Positions 34,580-42,567 of a stretch of DNA of 64,000 bases are shown one piece after another. Within the stretch, counting starts at the first letter, position 1. The number at the start of each line of letters is the position of its first letter. The notes beneath the pieces were generated by a model that made no database searches, was not told where the DNA came from, and saw only the letters and a program-made list of their open reading frames with translations. The position numbers and the translations under genes were made by a program. Origin of the DNA: JALZUV01 sp964654855. GTDB taxonomy: Bacteria > Pseudomonadota > Alphaproteobacteria > Rickettsiales > JALZUV01. The DNA lies in assembly GCA_964654855.1 (NCBI GenBank), contig CAZZJS010000006.1, forward strand, positions 62,001 to 126,000, in the 5' to 3' direction.

Positions 34580-35638
34580 TTACGAAATTGCTTCAAGTGA
34601 GTTGGCTAATTGTAGTTGAATAGCGTCTAACCATTCAGGAAGCTGATAATAGTGACGAGCCAGCGGCAACCATGTTTTGAATGCATCGCTATCCACTTTC
34701 AATAGTTCGCTATAGGCGGTTTGAATGTCGCCTTTGCTTAATGCGGCTTCTGCAGCGCTAATGGCTGTATCTTCTTCATCGCCTGTGCCATCAGTGCGGC
34801 GTACGCGCACAAAGGAACTAAGGTTTTGCTGCACCTTACCCATAAAAGAGCCATCTTCAGGAGCAGTACCTGCTTGCATATGTTTGCTTAAAGCGAGCTT
34901 AAACTCTGTTTGCAGTTTGTTCAGGCTAATACGCCCTGTTGGTGCGATTTGTTCTAGCTTGCTAATGGCATTCTCAATTGAACTGCTATCATCCAAAAGT
35001 GCGATGACTCGCTGGAGTGGAACCTGAAACGGTTGTCCTGCTAATGCTTTGGATTGTAAGTTTTGGAAAGCAACAAGGCCACGAATATCCACAGCTGCTG
35101 CTGGAACATCCGGTTTATTAGCCAGCGCTGTTGTGAGAGATTGAGTTTCTTGTAATTTAGCCTCCAGTGCGCTGATACGTGCAAGCGATTCAGCCAGTTT
35201 CGTTTCTGTAGAGGTCAGCTGTGTCTGTAATTCGCTATTATCGGTCGAAACGATTGTCTGCGGTGCGGTGTTTTTCAGCGTCATGATTTGTGCCGCTAGT
35301 TCAGTTTGTGTTACCTTGATCGCCTCGAGTTCTACTGAAGAAGCAAGTTCGAGAGAAGGTGTTTCTGCCATAGCAGGGATGGGAACAAAACCCGGTGGAG
35401 GGGTAATGGCCACAGTTTCCACTGCTGGAATTACAAGGTATTGCTGCACATAAGGGAGAACCTTATCACGAAATGCGAAGGTGCCACTTAATACGGCTGC
35501 CAAGGTTAATAAACTTAGAAATACAACACCAAAGGGTGAAACACCCGTATTGGTTTGTGTGGACGGTTTAGAGGAGGTTTCCTCGACCACTTTTTTGCTC
35601 TTTTCTTTTGCGGGGGAGATTTTTTTTGTATCGCTCAT
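34580..35638 (-). CDS. mitofilin (Mic60)-like membrane protein
   Basis: A 352-residue protein: a charged N-terminus, one membrane helix (FGVVFLSLLTLAAVLSGTFAF), a coiled-coil middle (residues about 105-170, TETKLAESLARISALEAKLQET), and a C-terminal mitofilin-like helical domain (AALSKGDIQTAYSELLKVDSDAFKTWLPLARHYYQLP). Bacterial Mic60 homologues shape intracytoplasmic or inner-membrane folds and occur in alphaproteobacteria between hemD and hemY, as here. Confidence 0.8.
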   Translation of the reverse strand: MSDTKKISPAKEKSKKVVEETSSKPSTQTNTGVSPFGVVFLSLLTLAAVLSGTFAFRDKVLPYVQQYLVIPAVETVAITPPPGFVPIPAMAETPSLELASSVELEAIKVTQTELAAQIMTLKNTAPQTIVSTDNSELQTQLTSTETKLAESLARISALEAKLQETQSLTTALANKPDVPAAAVDIRGLVAFQNLQSKALAGQPFQVPLQRVIALLDDSSSIENAISKLEQIAPTGRISLNKLQTEFKLALSKHMQAGTAPEDGSFMGKVQQNLSSFVRVRRTDGTGDEEDTAISAAEAALSKGDIQTAYSELLKVDSDAFKTWLPLARHYYQLPEWLDAIQLQLANSLEAIS

Positions 35639-35659
35639 AAGCCATAGTTATAAGCGTTA

Positions 35660-36262
35660 TTATTTGCCTGACCAGTCTTTTATCTTATCTAGTAACTCAC
35701 CAACCGTTGGACGTCTTGCGATGATCACTTGTGTCTGCATTTTTTGCGGTAATGCATCTGCAATGCGTTGACTTAGGCAGAAAATAGGGGTGCTTGTGCT
35801 AGAGAGTTTTGCTGCAATCCGTGCAGATAGTAAGATCACTCCATCATGCTCAGGCAAAATAGTGTCTGCAGGGACATGATTTGCCGCATAACAAATATAA
35901 GAGGGAAGGTTGAGCTCTTGCGCTACATCGCGCCCGCGTAAATAAAGGGTGTTGCTCGGTAATTTATCTTTGAGATAATCAATATTCATCGCAACTAGCT
36001 CTATATGGTGCCCTTTAGCGAGTGCTAGGTTGGCCGTTTGTTGACCTACAACATAAAGCGGAGTGCCTAAATGTTGTTCTGCGGCTTTTAGCGCATGGCG
36101 GCTTGTGATTAAAATAGCAGAAGGCGGTTCAGCGCCTGAGATATAATCGAAGTAAGTCACCTCTAGCAAAGGCATGACAAGTGCTTTATGCCCAAGCTCT
36201 TCAATTTGAGGGGCGAGAGCTTCTGATATTTCACGTGTAGAGGTTAGGAGTAACGTTGCCAT
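35660..36262 (-). CDS. hemD: uroporphyrinogen-III synthase
   Basis: A 200-residue protein, short for the family (usual 230-250). It has the two-lobe pattern of weakly conserved HemD: TSTREISEALAPQIEELGHKALVMPLLEV, an ITSRHAL segment, YVVGQQTANLA and LYLRGRDVAQEL. The call rests partly on its 19-nt overlap with hemC. It closes hydroxymethylbilane to uroporphyrinogen III. Confidence 0.85.
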   Translation of the reverse strand: MATLLLTSTREISEALAPQIEELGHKALVMPLLEVTYFDYISGAEPPSAILITSRHALKAAEQHLGTPLYVVGQQTANLALAKGHHIELVAMNIDYLKDKLPSNTLYLRGRDVAQELNLPSYICYAANHVPADTILPEHDGVILLSARIAAKLSSTSTPIFCLSQRIADALPQKMQTQVIIARRPTVGELLDKIKDWSGK

Positions 36263-37143
36263 AGTTCCTCCGCTTTAGGGCGTAATGTTTGACCGCATGC
36301 TTCACCTAATGCTTCTGCGTCAGCGATGCGGCCTATCTCTGTGGCTTCGTGATGCGTTCTCCCATCCGCAGATAATATCTGCGCGGTGATAGATAACTCA
36401 TCATTTGATAGCACGGCATGCGCAGCGAGTGGTGTATGGCAATCTCCTTCAACGGCGCGTAATACAGCGCGTTCGGCTTGTGCTTGCTGCCAGCTTGGTT
36501 GATGATTGATTTTCTCAATCCATTCACGCGTGATGGTATCATCCTCTCGGCATTGTAGGGTGATGATGCCTTGTCCAATAGCGGGAAGGGTGTCTAGCAA
36601 TAATGAATGTTTAGGAGATATGCCTAATCGTTCTAATCCTGCAGCAGCGAGAATAGTGGCATCGACTTCTCCACTTTCTACCTTCTTTAACCGTGTAGGG
36701 ACATTCCCGCGAAATGGTATAATTTTTAGATCAGGGCGTTTGATGAGTAACTGTGCCGCACGGCGAGGTGAGCTGGTGCCGATGGTTGCGCCTTCTTGCA
36801 AATCATCGAGCGAAGAGAGGGGGGGATGGCTTACCAATAAGTCAGCTGGATTAGCACGTGGTAGAACACCGGCTAGCATCAAGCCTTCAGGCATTGTCAC
36901 GGGCATATCCTTAAGCGAATGCATCGCAATTTGTGCTTCGCCTTTAAGCAGAGCTTGCTCAATCTCTTTGGTGAAAAGACCCTTGCCGCCAATCGCGAGT
37001 AACTCTTGGTTCTTTTCTGCATCGCCAGTGGTGAGAAGGGGGAGCAGTTCAACCTGCTCGGCACCTGCGTGTAAAAGCGCCTTCTTAATCATCTCTGATT
37101 GGATTAGCGCGAGTTTGCTTTTACGAGTGGCAATAGTGAGCAT
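36244..37143 (-). CDS. hemC: porphobilinogen deaminase (hydroxymethylbilane synthase)
   Basis: A 299-residue enzyme that polymerises four porphobilinogens. Motifs: TIATRKSKLALIQ, HSLKDMPV, IGTSSPRRAAQL, FRGNVPTRLKKVESGEVDATILAAAGLERL, and the dipyrromethane-cofactor Cys in EGDCHTPLAAHA. It is the first gene of hemC-hemD-mitofilin-hemY and is divergent from tsaD. Confidence 0.96.
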   Translation of the reverse strand: MLTIATRKSKLALIQSEMIKKALLHAGAEQVELLPLLTTGDAEKNQELLAIGGKGLFTKEIEQALLKGEAQIAMHSLKDMPVTMPEGLMLAGVLPRANPADLLVSHPPLSSLDDLQEGATIGTSSPRRAAQLLIKRPDLKIIPFRGNVPTRLKKVESGEVDATILAAAGLERLGISPKHSLLLDTLPAIGQGIITLQCREDDTITREWIEKINHQPSWQQAQAERAVLRAVEGDCHTPLAAHAVLSNDELSITAQILSADGRTHHEATEIGRIADAEALGEACGQTLRPKAEELWQRYS

Positions 37144-37183
37144 GATGATTGTCTAGGCGCTTGTAATGCGATAAGCAAGAGCC

Positions 37184-38191
37184 ATGAAGATTCTAGGCAT
37201 AGAAAGTAGCTGTGACGATACAGCCGCGGCAGTGATAACGAGCGATAAAGAGATTCTTTCTAACGTCGTCTGGTCGCAGCTAAAAGAACATGCAGATTTT
37301 GGCGGCGTGGTGCCGGAGATTGCTGCCCGTAGCCATGTTGCGGTGATGGATGAGGTGGTTGAGGTGGCGCTTAAAGAAGCATCTACTAGTTTAGATGAGG
37401 TTGATCTTATCGCTGTCACAGGCGGCCCTGGTTTGATTGGCGGTGTAATGGTGGGTGCGATGACAGCGAAGGCGTTTGCGCTAGCAACAGGAAAGCCGCT
37501 TGTATCAGTTAATCACCTTGCAGGACATGCATTAACGGTGCGTCTAACTGAAGAGGTGGAGTATCCGTACTTGTTATTGCTTATTTCTGGTGGCCACTGC
37601 CAGTGGCTGGCGGTGGAAGGTGTCGATAAGTTCCGCCTTCTTGGAGCGACGTTAGATGATGCGTTGGGGGAGGCCTTCGATAAAACGGCAAAGATGTTGG
37701 GGCTAGGTTATCCTGGTGGGCCAGCGGTGGAGAAGTTGGCGGTTCTAGGTGATGCGCATCGTTTCGATTTACCCGTTCCATTGAAAGGACAGCCAAATTG
37801 CAATTTTTCTTTCTCTGGATTGAAGACGGCTATACGTGAAACGATTATGAAGAATCAGCCTTTCGGCGAACAAGATAAAGCAGATATTTGCGCTTCCTTC
37901 CAGCGTGTGGCGAGCGAATCTATTGCAGATCGCCTTAAGCGCGCAATTGAACTCTATAATGATGCGCNNNNNNNNNNGGCGGGGGGGGTGGCGGCCAATA
38001 AAATGTTGCGATCCAGCATTGCAAGCGTGGCGGTTGAGTATGGCTACAGTCTTCATGTGCCTCCTATAAAACTCTGTACCGATAATGCTGCGATGATCGC
38101 GTGGGCAGGGTATGAGCAGTATTGTGTTAATGGTGCCACAGCACTTGATTTTGAACCCCGTGCGCGATGGCGATTGGCTAAAAAAACTTAA
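37184..38191 (+). CDS. tsaD: tRNA N6-threonylcarbamoyltransferase TsaD, with assembly gap
   Basis: A 335-residue ASKHA-fold enzyme making t6A37 in ANN-decoding tRNAs. Motifs: GIESSCDDTAAAV, SRSH-like AARSHVAV, NHLAGHALTVRL (metal-binding His pair), LLISGGHCQWL, FDKTAKMLGLGYPGGP and FSFSGLKTAI. Ten Ns at 37968-37977 hide about four codons just before AGGVAANKML, where the family normally reads LVVAGGVAAN. The frame is kept, so the gene is probably intact in the organism. Confidence 0.95.
   Translation: MKILGIESSCDDTAAAVITSDKEILSNVVWSQLKEHADFGGVVPEIAARSHVAVMDEVVEVALKEASTSLDEVDLIAVTGGPGLIGGVMVGAMTAKAFALATGKPLVSVNHLAGHALTVRLTEEVEYPYLLLLISGGHCQWLAVEGVDKFRLLGATLDDALGEAFDKTAKMLGLGYPGGPAVEKLAVLGDAHRFDLPVPLKGQPNCNFSFSGLKTAIRETIMKNQPFGEQDKADICASFQRVASESIADRLKRAIELYNDAXXXXAGGVAANKMLRSSIASVAVEYGYSLHVPPIKLCTDNAAMIAWAGYEQYCVNGATALDFEPRARWRLAKKT
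37968..37977. other. Assembly gap (10 Ns)
   Basis: Ten undetermined bases within tsaD, directly before a G-rich stretch (GGCGGGGGGGGTGGCGG) that is hard to sequence. The frame across the gap is preserved, so the true gap length is close to ten or differs by a multiple of three. Confidence 1.
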
Positions 38192-38276
38192 CAATATGTT
38201 AAAGGTTTGTTAGTTAATTAATCTAATTTTAACGAATATAATTTATCAAGCATTTGATATAAATTGTTTATTTTTG

Positions 38277-38305
38277 TTGTTGTAACACGATTGTCATGTT
38301 ATAAT
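38277..38305 (+). promoter_or_regulatory. Sigma-70-like promoter overlapped by Pho-box-like repeats
   Basis: TTGTTG (38277-38282) and TATAAT (38300-38305) are 17 bp apart. The spacer is filled by TTGTAAC-ACGA-TTGTCAT (38280-38297), the same 11-bp direct repeat seen at four other promoters. Here the repeat lies much closer to the -10 box, so a bound regulator would more likely repress than activate. An alternative weak -10 (GATAAC, 38320-38325) would restore a spacing similar to the others. Confidence 0.5.
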
Positions 38306-38340
38306 GCCTTAGTAAATGAGATAACTGTGGAGGAAAAATC

Positions 38341-38709
38341 ATGACATTAGTTGCAGCAGTAAAAAAAGAAACCGGTGGCTTACTTTCAAAGCTAGGCTTG
38401 CGAGAAGATGATGTGATGATGGCTAACTTCCGTATCCATGGTGCGGCAATGGGCTTCCACGATATTGAAGATTATCAAGCTTATGCTTCGCGTATCTATC
38501 GTGAGGCGATGAAGAATCCTGAAGGATTTACAGTTGTTGATCTGCCTAAAAGCAAGAAGGCGATTGATTTTCAAGGAAAAATCCGTGGTGTTTATACTGA
38601 GTTTGGTGAGCCGCTGGCGTTTTTCCGTCCTGAGCCGAAAGCAATGGGGTTTGATAACCCAGAGCAAGAATTTAAAGAGTTTATGGACTCTATTCGCTCT
38701 CTAGCTTAG
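38341..38709 (+). CDS. hypothetical protein, 122 aa
   Basis: No family is recognised. A soluble alpha/beta protein with no membrane segment; notable stretches are GLREDDVMMANFRIHGAAMGFHD, an amphipathic YASRIYREAMKNPEGF and VDLPKSKKAIDFQGK. GTGGAGG upstream of the ATG is an excellent ribosome site, indicating a real gene. It is single-gene, with the 38277-38305 promoter; its 3' end overlaps the convergent ModA-like gene by 20 nt. Confidence 0.65.
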   Translation: MTLVAAVKKETGGLLSKLGLREDDVMMANFRIHGAAMGFHDIEDYQAYASRIYREAMKNPEGFTVVDLPKSKKAIDFQGKIRGVYTEFGEPLAFFRPEPKAMGFDNPEQEFKEFMDSIRSLA

Positions 38710-39490
38710 AGAGTTTCGCTTCCATGCTGATAGCGGGATAAAATTGATATTTAATGAATTCACGTTGAGCTTCCTCACTCTGTAGGAACTCCTGAAATTT
38801 ACGTGCTGGCTCCATACTTTCACCAGGAACGACTGCAGAAGTGAAGATTGCCTCCTTATGCCATGCTGCTGGAATTGTATGTACGATCTCATCGGCAGCA
38901 TTCAATAACGCATCGGGTTCAAACATAAGTGCAAAAGCCTTCGTTTGCGTTTTCTCGAGTAACTTTAATATCGATTCTGTATCTGGCATTTCGGCAATCG
39001 AAAGGTTGGCTTTTTGTGAGTAATTAATCGCCTGCTTTGCATAAAAGCCTTCAGCCGTAGCTGCAGGGCTAGCGATTGCGATAAAAGCTGCAGGCTCTTT
39101 GAGTAAAAGTTCTACGTTATCGCGATGGTTCAAAGTTTCCTTATCACCCGTATAAATGAGCGAAAGATTGGCTTTTACCAAAGGCTTTAGCGAGCTTACA
39201 TCAAATAAACCACGTTGCTTAAGGTGTTCTAGTGATTTTGGGTGAGCGGAAATGAATAAATCGGCCGCTTCACCCTCCTGAATTTCGACTGTTTGTTCAA
39301 AACTAGGAGCATATCCGACTGTCACGGTAATGTTATGCTTACGGCTATAGTCGCTGGCGAGCTTGGATAGCGGAACAGCCAGCGCACGATCAGCTAAAAC
39401 AGTGAGATTAGTGAGTTCAATATCCGTTAATTGTGCCTTCCCAGCAAAGGGAATGATTGCAATCAGTGGGATGAGCATGGTACGAAGCAT
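38690..39490 (-). CDS. ModA-like periplasmic substrate-binding protein
   Basis: A 266-residue type II periplasmic binding protein: short signal peptide, LTVLADRALAVPLSKLASDYSRKHN, FEQTVEIQEGEAADLFISAHPKSLEHL, and AIASPAATAEGFYAKQAI. This is the molybdate/tungstate ModA layout, but the start of the mature protein is divergent and no modB or modC is present. The partner on the other side is a CcmA-like ATPase. The specificity is uncertain. The ATG at 39490 is only 5 bp from the divergent start at 39496; an internal Met (39478) is an alternative start. Confidence 0.7.
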   Translation of the reverse strand: MLRTMLIPLIAIIPFAGKAQLTDIELTNLTVLADRALAVPLSKLASDYSRKHNITVTVGYAPSFEQTVEIQEGEAADLFISAHPKSLEHLKQRGLFDVSSLKPLVKANLSLIYTGDKETLNHRDNVELLLKEPAAFIAIASPAATAEGFYAKQAINYSQKANLSIAEMPDTESILKLLEKTQTKAFALMFEPDALLNAADEIVHTIPAAWHKEAIFTSAVVPGESMEPARKFQEFLQSEEAQREFIKYQFYPAISMEAKLSKLESE

Positions 39491-39495
39491 CCATT

Positions 39496-40110
39496 ATGCT
39501 TACAATCCAGAATATCGAGCGTCAATCAGGCGGTGTGTATTTATTTAGTGAATTTGGAATTACTTTGCTTCCGGGCAGTTTATTGCGGGTGGAAGGTGCC
39601 AATGGCAGTGGTAAAACATGGTTGTTAGAAATGATTGCTGGTAAAGTGCCGGTCGAAACGGATTGTATTCTTTTTGCAGAAGAAGAAACTCGCGGCGATA
39701 GTGAGTTTTTCAACGATGTTATTTTCCTGCCACAGCGCCATGATGGCTCATTAAAACTTAAATTGACGGTTCGTAAGCAGGTAGAGCGTTTAGCGCAAAA
39801 GGGTTCGACCGAACTTATCGATGCGGCTTTAAATTATTTTGGTTTGAATGCATTAGCCAATGAGAAAATAGGCGCACTCACTTATGGCCAGCAGCAACGC
39901 GTTTATATAACGCCTCTCATCACCAACCCGTCGCTCATTTGGTTGCTTGATCGCCCAATGATGGGGCTCGATTCAACAGCGCGTAAGGCACTAGATACGT
40001 TGATTGCAGGCCGTTGCCAGCAAAATGGAATTGTTATCTATACGCATGAAGGGGAAAGTTTGCTTAACCCGCATGGCGCGATTCATACGGATGAATATTT
40101 AACGGCTTAG
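39496..40110 (+). CDS. ccmA: CcmA-like ABC transporter ATPase
   Basis: A 204-residue ABC ATPase matching the small CcmA type (cytochrome c biogenesis): Walker A EGANGSGKTWLL near residue 35, a divergent signature ALTYGQQQRVYI in place of LSxGQ-x-R, and Walker B LIWLLDRPMMGLD, where the usual Glu after the Asp is replaced (LLDRP for LLDEP). Loss of that Glu suggests weak or altered ATP hydrolysis. No ccmB or ccmC follows. The call is family-level; it may be an orphan. Confidence 0.65.
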   Translation: MLTIQNIERQSGGVYLFSEFGITLLPGSLLRVEGANGSGKTWLLEMIAGKVPVETDCILFAEEETRGDSEFFNDVIFLPQRHDGSLKLKLTVRKQVERLAQKGSTELIDAALNYFGLNALANEKIGALTYGQQQRVYITPLITNPSLIWLLDRPMMGLDSTARKALDTLIAGRCQQNGIVIYTHEGESLLNPHGAIHTDEYLTA

Positions 40111-40538
40111 CCGTATAATTCTTGTGCGCGGTCGCGGAAGGCGGAGATCATTTTTTCTGACGCTTTGCTAAATAACCCACCAATCATTCCCTCTAGCAGT
40201 CGGCTTTTGAACTGAAAATCAAGATCTAGCTGAATTTCACAGCCTTGATCATTGGCTATAAAATGCCAGTCATTCACCAGATGGTGAAAGGGGCCATTTA
40301 CCATTTCCGCCTTGATAGCGCCATGCGGGGTGAGGGTAACACGTGAAGTGTAGCGCTCGGTAAGTCCTTTAAAAGCAATGACTAATTCAGCTAGGAAGAC
40401 TGTGTCCGATTCCTGCTTTAAAATGCGCGCACCTTTGCACCAAGGTAAAAATTGAGGATAGTTTGCCACATCCGCTACTAAATCGAAAATTTGCTCAGGC
40501 GAGTAAGGGGTGGCTTCAGAATGTTTTAAAGTTGGCAT
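40107..40538 (-). CDS. COQ10/RatA-like SRPBCC protein
   Basis: A 143-residue START-like (SRPBCC) protein. The pattern YSPEQIFDLVADVANYPQFLPWCKGARI is diagnostic of the COQ10/RatA family, with QIDLDFQFKSRLLEGMIGGLFSKASEKMISAFRDRA at the end. In alphaproteobacteria it often lies next to lipA, as here (500 bp away), and is thought to bind ubiquinone. I start at MPTLKHSEATPYSP (40538); the 19 residues upstream in frame are not family-like. It overlaps ccmA's 3' end by 4 nt. Confidence 0.85.
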   Translation of the reverse strand: MPTLKHSEATPYSPEQIFDLVADVANYPQFLPWCKGARILKQESDTVFLAELVIAFKGLTERYTSRVTLTPHGAIKAEMVNGPFHHLVNDWHFIANDQGCEIQLDLDFQFKSRLLEGMIGGLFSKASEKMISAFRDRAQELYG

Positions 40539-40678
40539 TGGAAAGGTTTGTAGCGTTGATTTTTCGAGATGTAAATATTTCCTAATTTGAGACACGCTTG
40601 GGTTTTATCTTTTTATTTTTTTAATGAAACTTTAACCCGTCAGTCGTATCCTATGATGACACAATAAGGAGGATGAAG

Positions 40679-41017
40679 ATGCAAATTATAGAACATTTAG
40701 AGAACCGTCACCTTGAGGCCTTAAAGGCGGCAGTCAAAATCCATAAGCTAACAGCAACAGAAGAAGGTTGCGTTTTTAGCCGAAAATCATGGGAAGCTTA
40801 TTGCCAAAGCGTTGAAGAGAGTGAAATGCGTGAAGAATTAATGCGTCGCTACCATTTGGCCGAATATGCAGCAAGCCATGCGAACCTATCGCGTGAAGAG
40901 TCACTTCAATTGGCAAAAGATATCTGCCTAGAAACAGGAATTTCAGAAGAAGAGTTTGAACTAGCGCGCGAATATAACCGCGCCGCACGTGGTGAGACTG
41001 CTAGTTTAGTTCATTAA
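40679..41017 (+). CDS. hypothetical helical protein, 112 aa
   Basis: No family is recognised. A small all-helical acidic protein (NRHLEALKAAVKIHKLTATEEGCVF, SEMREELMRRYHLAEYAASH, LSREESLQLAKDICLETGISEEEFELA). The second of two close ATGs is chosen because AAGGAGG (40666-40672) is six bases before 40679 but abuts the ATG at 40673. It is single-gene with its own strong terminator (41037-41068). Confidence 0.65.
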   Translation: MQIIEHLENRHLEALKAAVKIHKLTATEEGCVFSRKSWEAYCQSVEESEMREELMRRYHLAEYAASHANLSREESLQLAKDICLETGISEEEFELAREYNRAARGETASLVH

Positions 41018-41036
41018 GCTATTATAATAAAATAAT

Positions 41037-41068
41037 AAAAAGGCGCTGGTAGTTACAGCGCCTTTTTT
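41037..41068. terminator. Rho-independent terminator, bidirectional
   Basis: AAAAAGGCGCTG (41037-41048) pairs perfectly with CAGCGCCTTTTT around a 7-nt loop, with T-runs on both strands. It ends the 112-aa gene and lipA. Confidence 0.92.
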
Positions 41069-41078
41069 GTTTTTAGGC

Positions 41079-41996
41079 TTATGCTTTGTTTTGACGTGCT
41101 TCTTGTAACTTCTTGAAGTCGTCACCTGCGTGGTAGCTACTGCGGGTGAGTGGGGTGCTTGATACCATCAGGAAGCCTTTGGCGCGCGCCATACGCTCAT
41201 ACATTTTAAATTCATCAGGGGTGACGAAGCGTTCCACCGGCGCGTGGCGCGGAGTAGGCTGTAGGTACTGGCCGATGGTGATGAAATCGACTTCAGCGGC
41301 GCGTAGATCATCCATCACTTGTAAAACTTCGTCTTTATCCTCGCCGAGGCCGACCATTAAGCCGGATTTGGTAAACATCATCGGATCAATTTCTTTCGAG
41401 CGTTTCAGCACGTAAAGCGAGTGGAAATAACGTGCAGAAGGACGAATGCGCTTATAAAGGCGTGGTACGGTTTCAATGTTATGGTTGAATACATCAGGCT
41501 TTGCGGCAAGGACGCGCTCTAGTGAACCATCAGAGCTGCGAAAGAAGTCAGGAGTAAGCACTTCAATCGTGGTCTTTGTCGCGACTTCACGCGTGCGTTC
41601 AATGGTACGGGCGAAATGTTCAGCACCTCCATCTGGCAAGTCATCGCGATCGACTGAGGTAATTACCACATGATGCAAATCCATCTCTTTTACTGCAATA
41701 GCGGTATTATCCGGTTCCATCGGGTCGAGCATATTAGGGCGGCCTGTTTTGACATTACAAAAGGCACAAGCGCGGGTGCAAGTATCGCCCATAATCATAA
41801 TGGTAGCGTGCTTTTTCTCCCAACATTCACCGATATTCGGACAAGCAGCTTCTTCGCATACGGTATGCAGGCTTTGACGACGCATAAGGTCGCGGGTTTC
41901 TTTATAGCCCTTCGAAACGGGAGCTTTAACGCGAATCCAATCTGGTTTGCGCAGCTTTTTATCGTTTTTTTCCTGCAAGTTGACGACTTTGCTCAT
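41079..41996 (-). CDS. lipA: lipoyl synthase
   Basis: A 305-residue radical-SAM enzyme that inserts the two sulfurs into octanoyl-carrier proteins. The auxiliary cluster Cys motif is CEEAACPNIGEC, the radical-SAM CxxxCxxC is CTRACAFC, and the C-terminal RSSYHAG carries the conserved Ser ligand. The start at 41996 gives MSKVVNLQEKNDKKLRKPDWIRVKAP, the usual opening. It is divergent from rpoZ and ends at a shared terminator. Confidence 0.97.
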   Translation of the reverse strand: MSKVVNLQEKNDKKLRKPDWIRVKAPVSKGYKETRDLMRRQSLHTVCEEAACPNIGECWEKKHATIMIMGDTCTRACAFCNVKTGRPNMLDPMEPDNTAIAVKEMDLHHVVITSVDRDDLPDGGAEHFARTIERTREVATKTTIEVLTPDFFRSSDGSLERVLAAKPDVFNHNIETVPRLYKRIRPSARYFHSLYVLKRSKEIDPMMFTKSGLMVGLGEDKDEVLQVMDDLRAAEVDFITIGQYLQPTPRHAPVERFVTPDEFKMYERMARAKGFLMVSSTPLTRSSYHAGDDFKKLQEARQNKA

Positions 41997-42078
41997 GTTT
42001 TTTTACTTGTGTTTGTGGGTTTCGGGCGTTAACTATAGCGCCTTTCGAACCAGATTACAAAGAGGAATCGAACATATC

Positions 42079-42480
42079 ATGGCACGCGTTACCGTAGAAG
42101 ATTGTATTGAAAATATCCCGAACCGTTTTGAGTTGGTTGGCATTGCTGCCCGCCGCGCGAAGCAAATTTCTTCGGGTAACCCTATCACGATTGATCGTGA
42201 TAATGATAAAGACGCGGTTGTATCGCTTCGTGAGATTGCGGATAAGACTATTGAGTTTGAACCTTTGAAAGAAGAAATTGTTGAAGGTTATAGCCGCTTC
42301 CAACGTCCTGATGTGATTGAAGGTGTTGAGCCTCCGAAGGAAGAGATTGAAGCGCCTGTTGCTCCAACCGAAGAAATCGAAGTTTCAGCTGAGATGGAAG
42401 AAGAGTTCAAAGAAGCTGCAATGATTGGCGAAGAACCAGAAGGCATGGCATTCGATGATGATATTGACGCTGACGACTAA
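42079..42480 (+). CDS. rpoZ: DNA-directed RNA polymerase omega subunit
   Basis: A 133-residue omega: core MARVTVEDCIENIPNRFELVGIAARRAKQISSG, NDKDAVVSLREIADKTI. The C-terminal tail, rich in Glu/Pro/Asp to the end, is typical of the longer alphaproteobacterial omega. The frame is open upstream into the lipA start region, but the conserved MARVTVEDC fixes the start at 42079. Confidence 0.95.
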   Translation: MARVTVEDCIENIPNRFELVGIAARRAKQISSGNPITIDRDNDKDAVVSLREIADKTIEFEPLKEEIVEGYSRFQRPDVIEGVEPPKEEIEAPVAPTEEIEVSAEMEEEFKEAAMIGEEPEGMAFDDDIDADD

Positions 42481-42501
42481 GTCGTTTCAGATAGAAAAAT
42501 A

Positions 42502-42537
42502 AAAAAAGGCGCAGTCAGCAATGGCCGCGCCTTTTTT
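42502..42537. terminator. Rho-independent terminator, bidirectional
   Basis: AAAAAAGGCGC (42502-42512) pairs with GCGCCTTTTTT (42527-42537), with T-runs on both strands. It separates rpoZ from the leftward SulP gene. Confidence 0.88.
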
Positions 42538-42567
42538 ATTTCTATTTATGTGTTGTGGTTGACGCTG

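Noticed and set aside
40631..40657. A sixth Pho-box-like site before the 112-aa gene
   Set aside because: CTTTAAC and CAGTCGT have the 11-bp spacing, but match poorly, and the possible -10 (TATGAT) is at a different distance from that in the other sites.
40679..41017. 112-aa helical protein as the ATP synthase zeta inhibitor (DUF1476)
   Set aside because: Size and helicity suggested it, but the conserved DUF1476 pattern (FAHDEELRFKA and RRNKLLGLWAAE) is absent.
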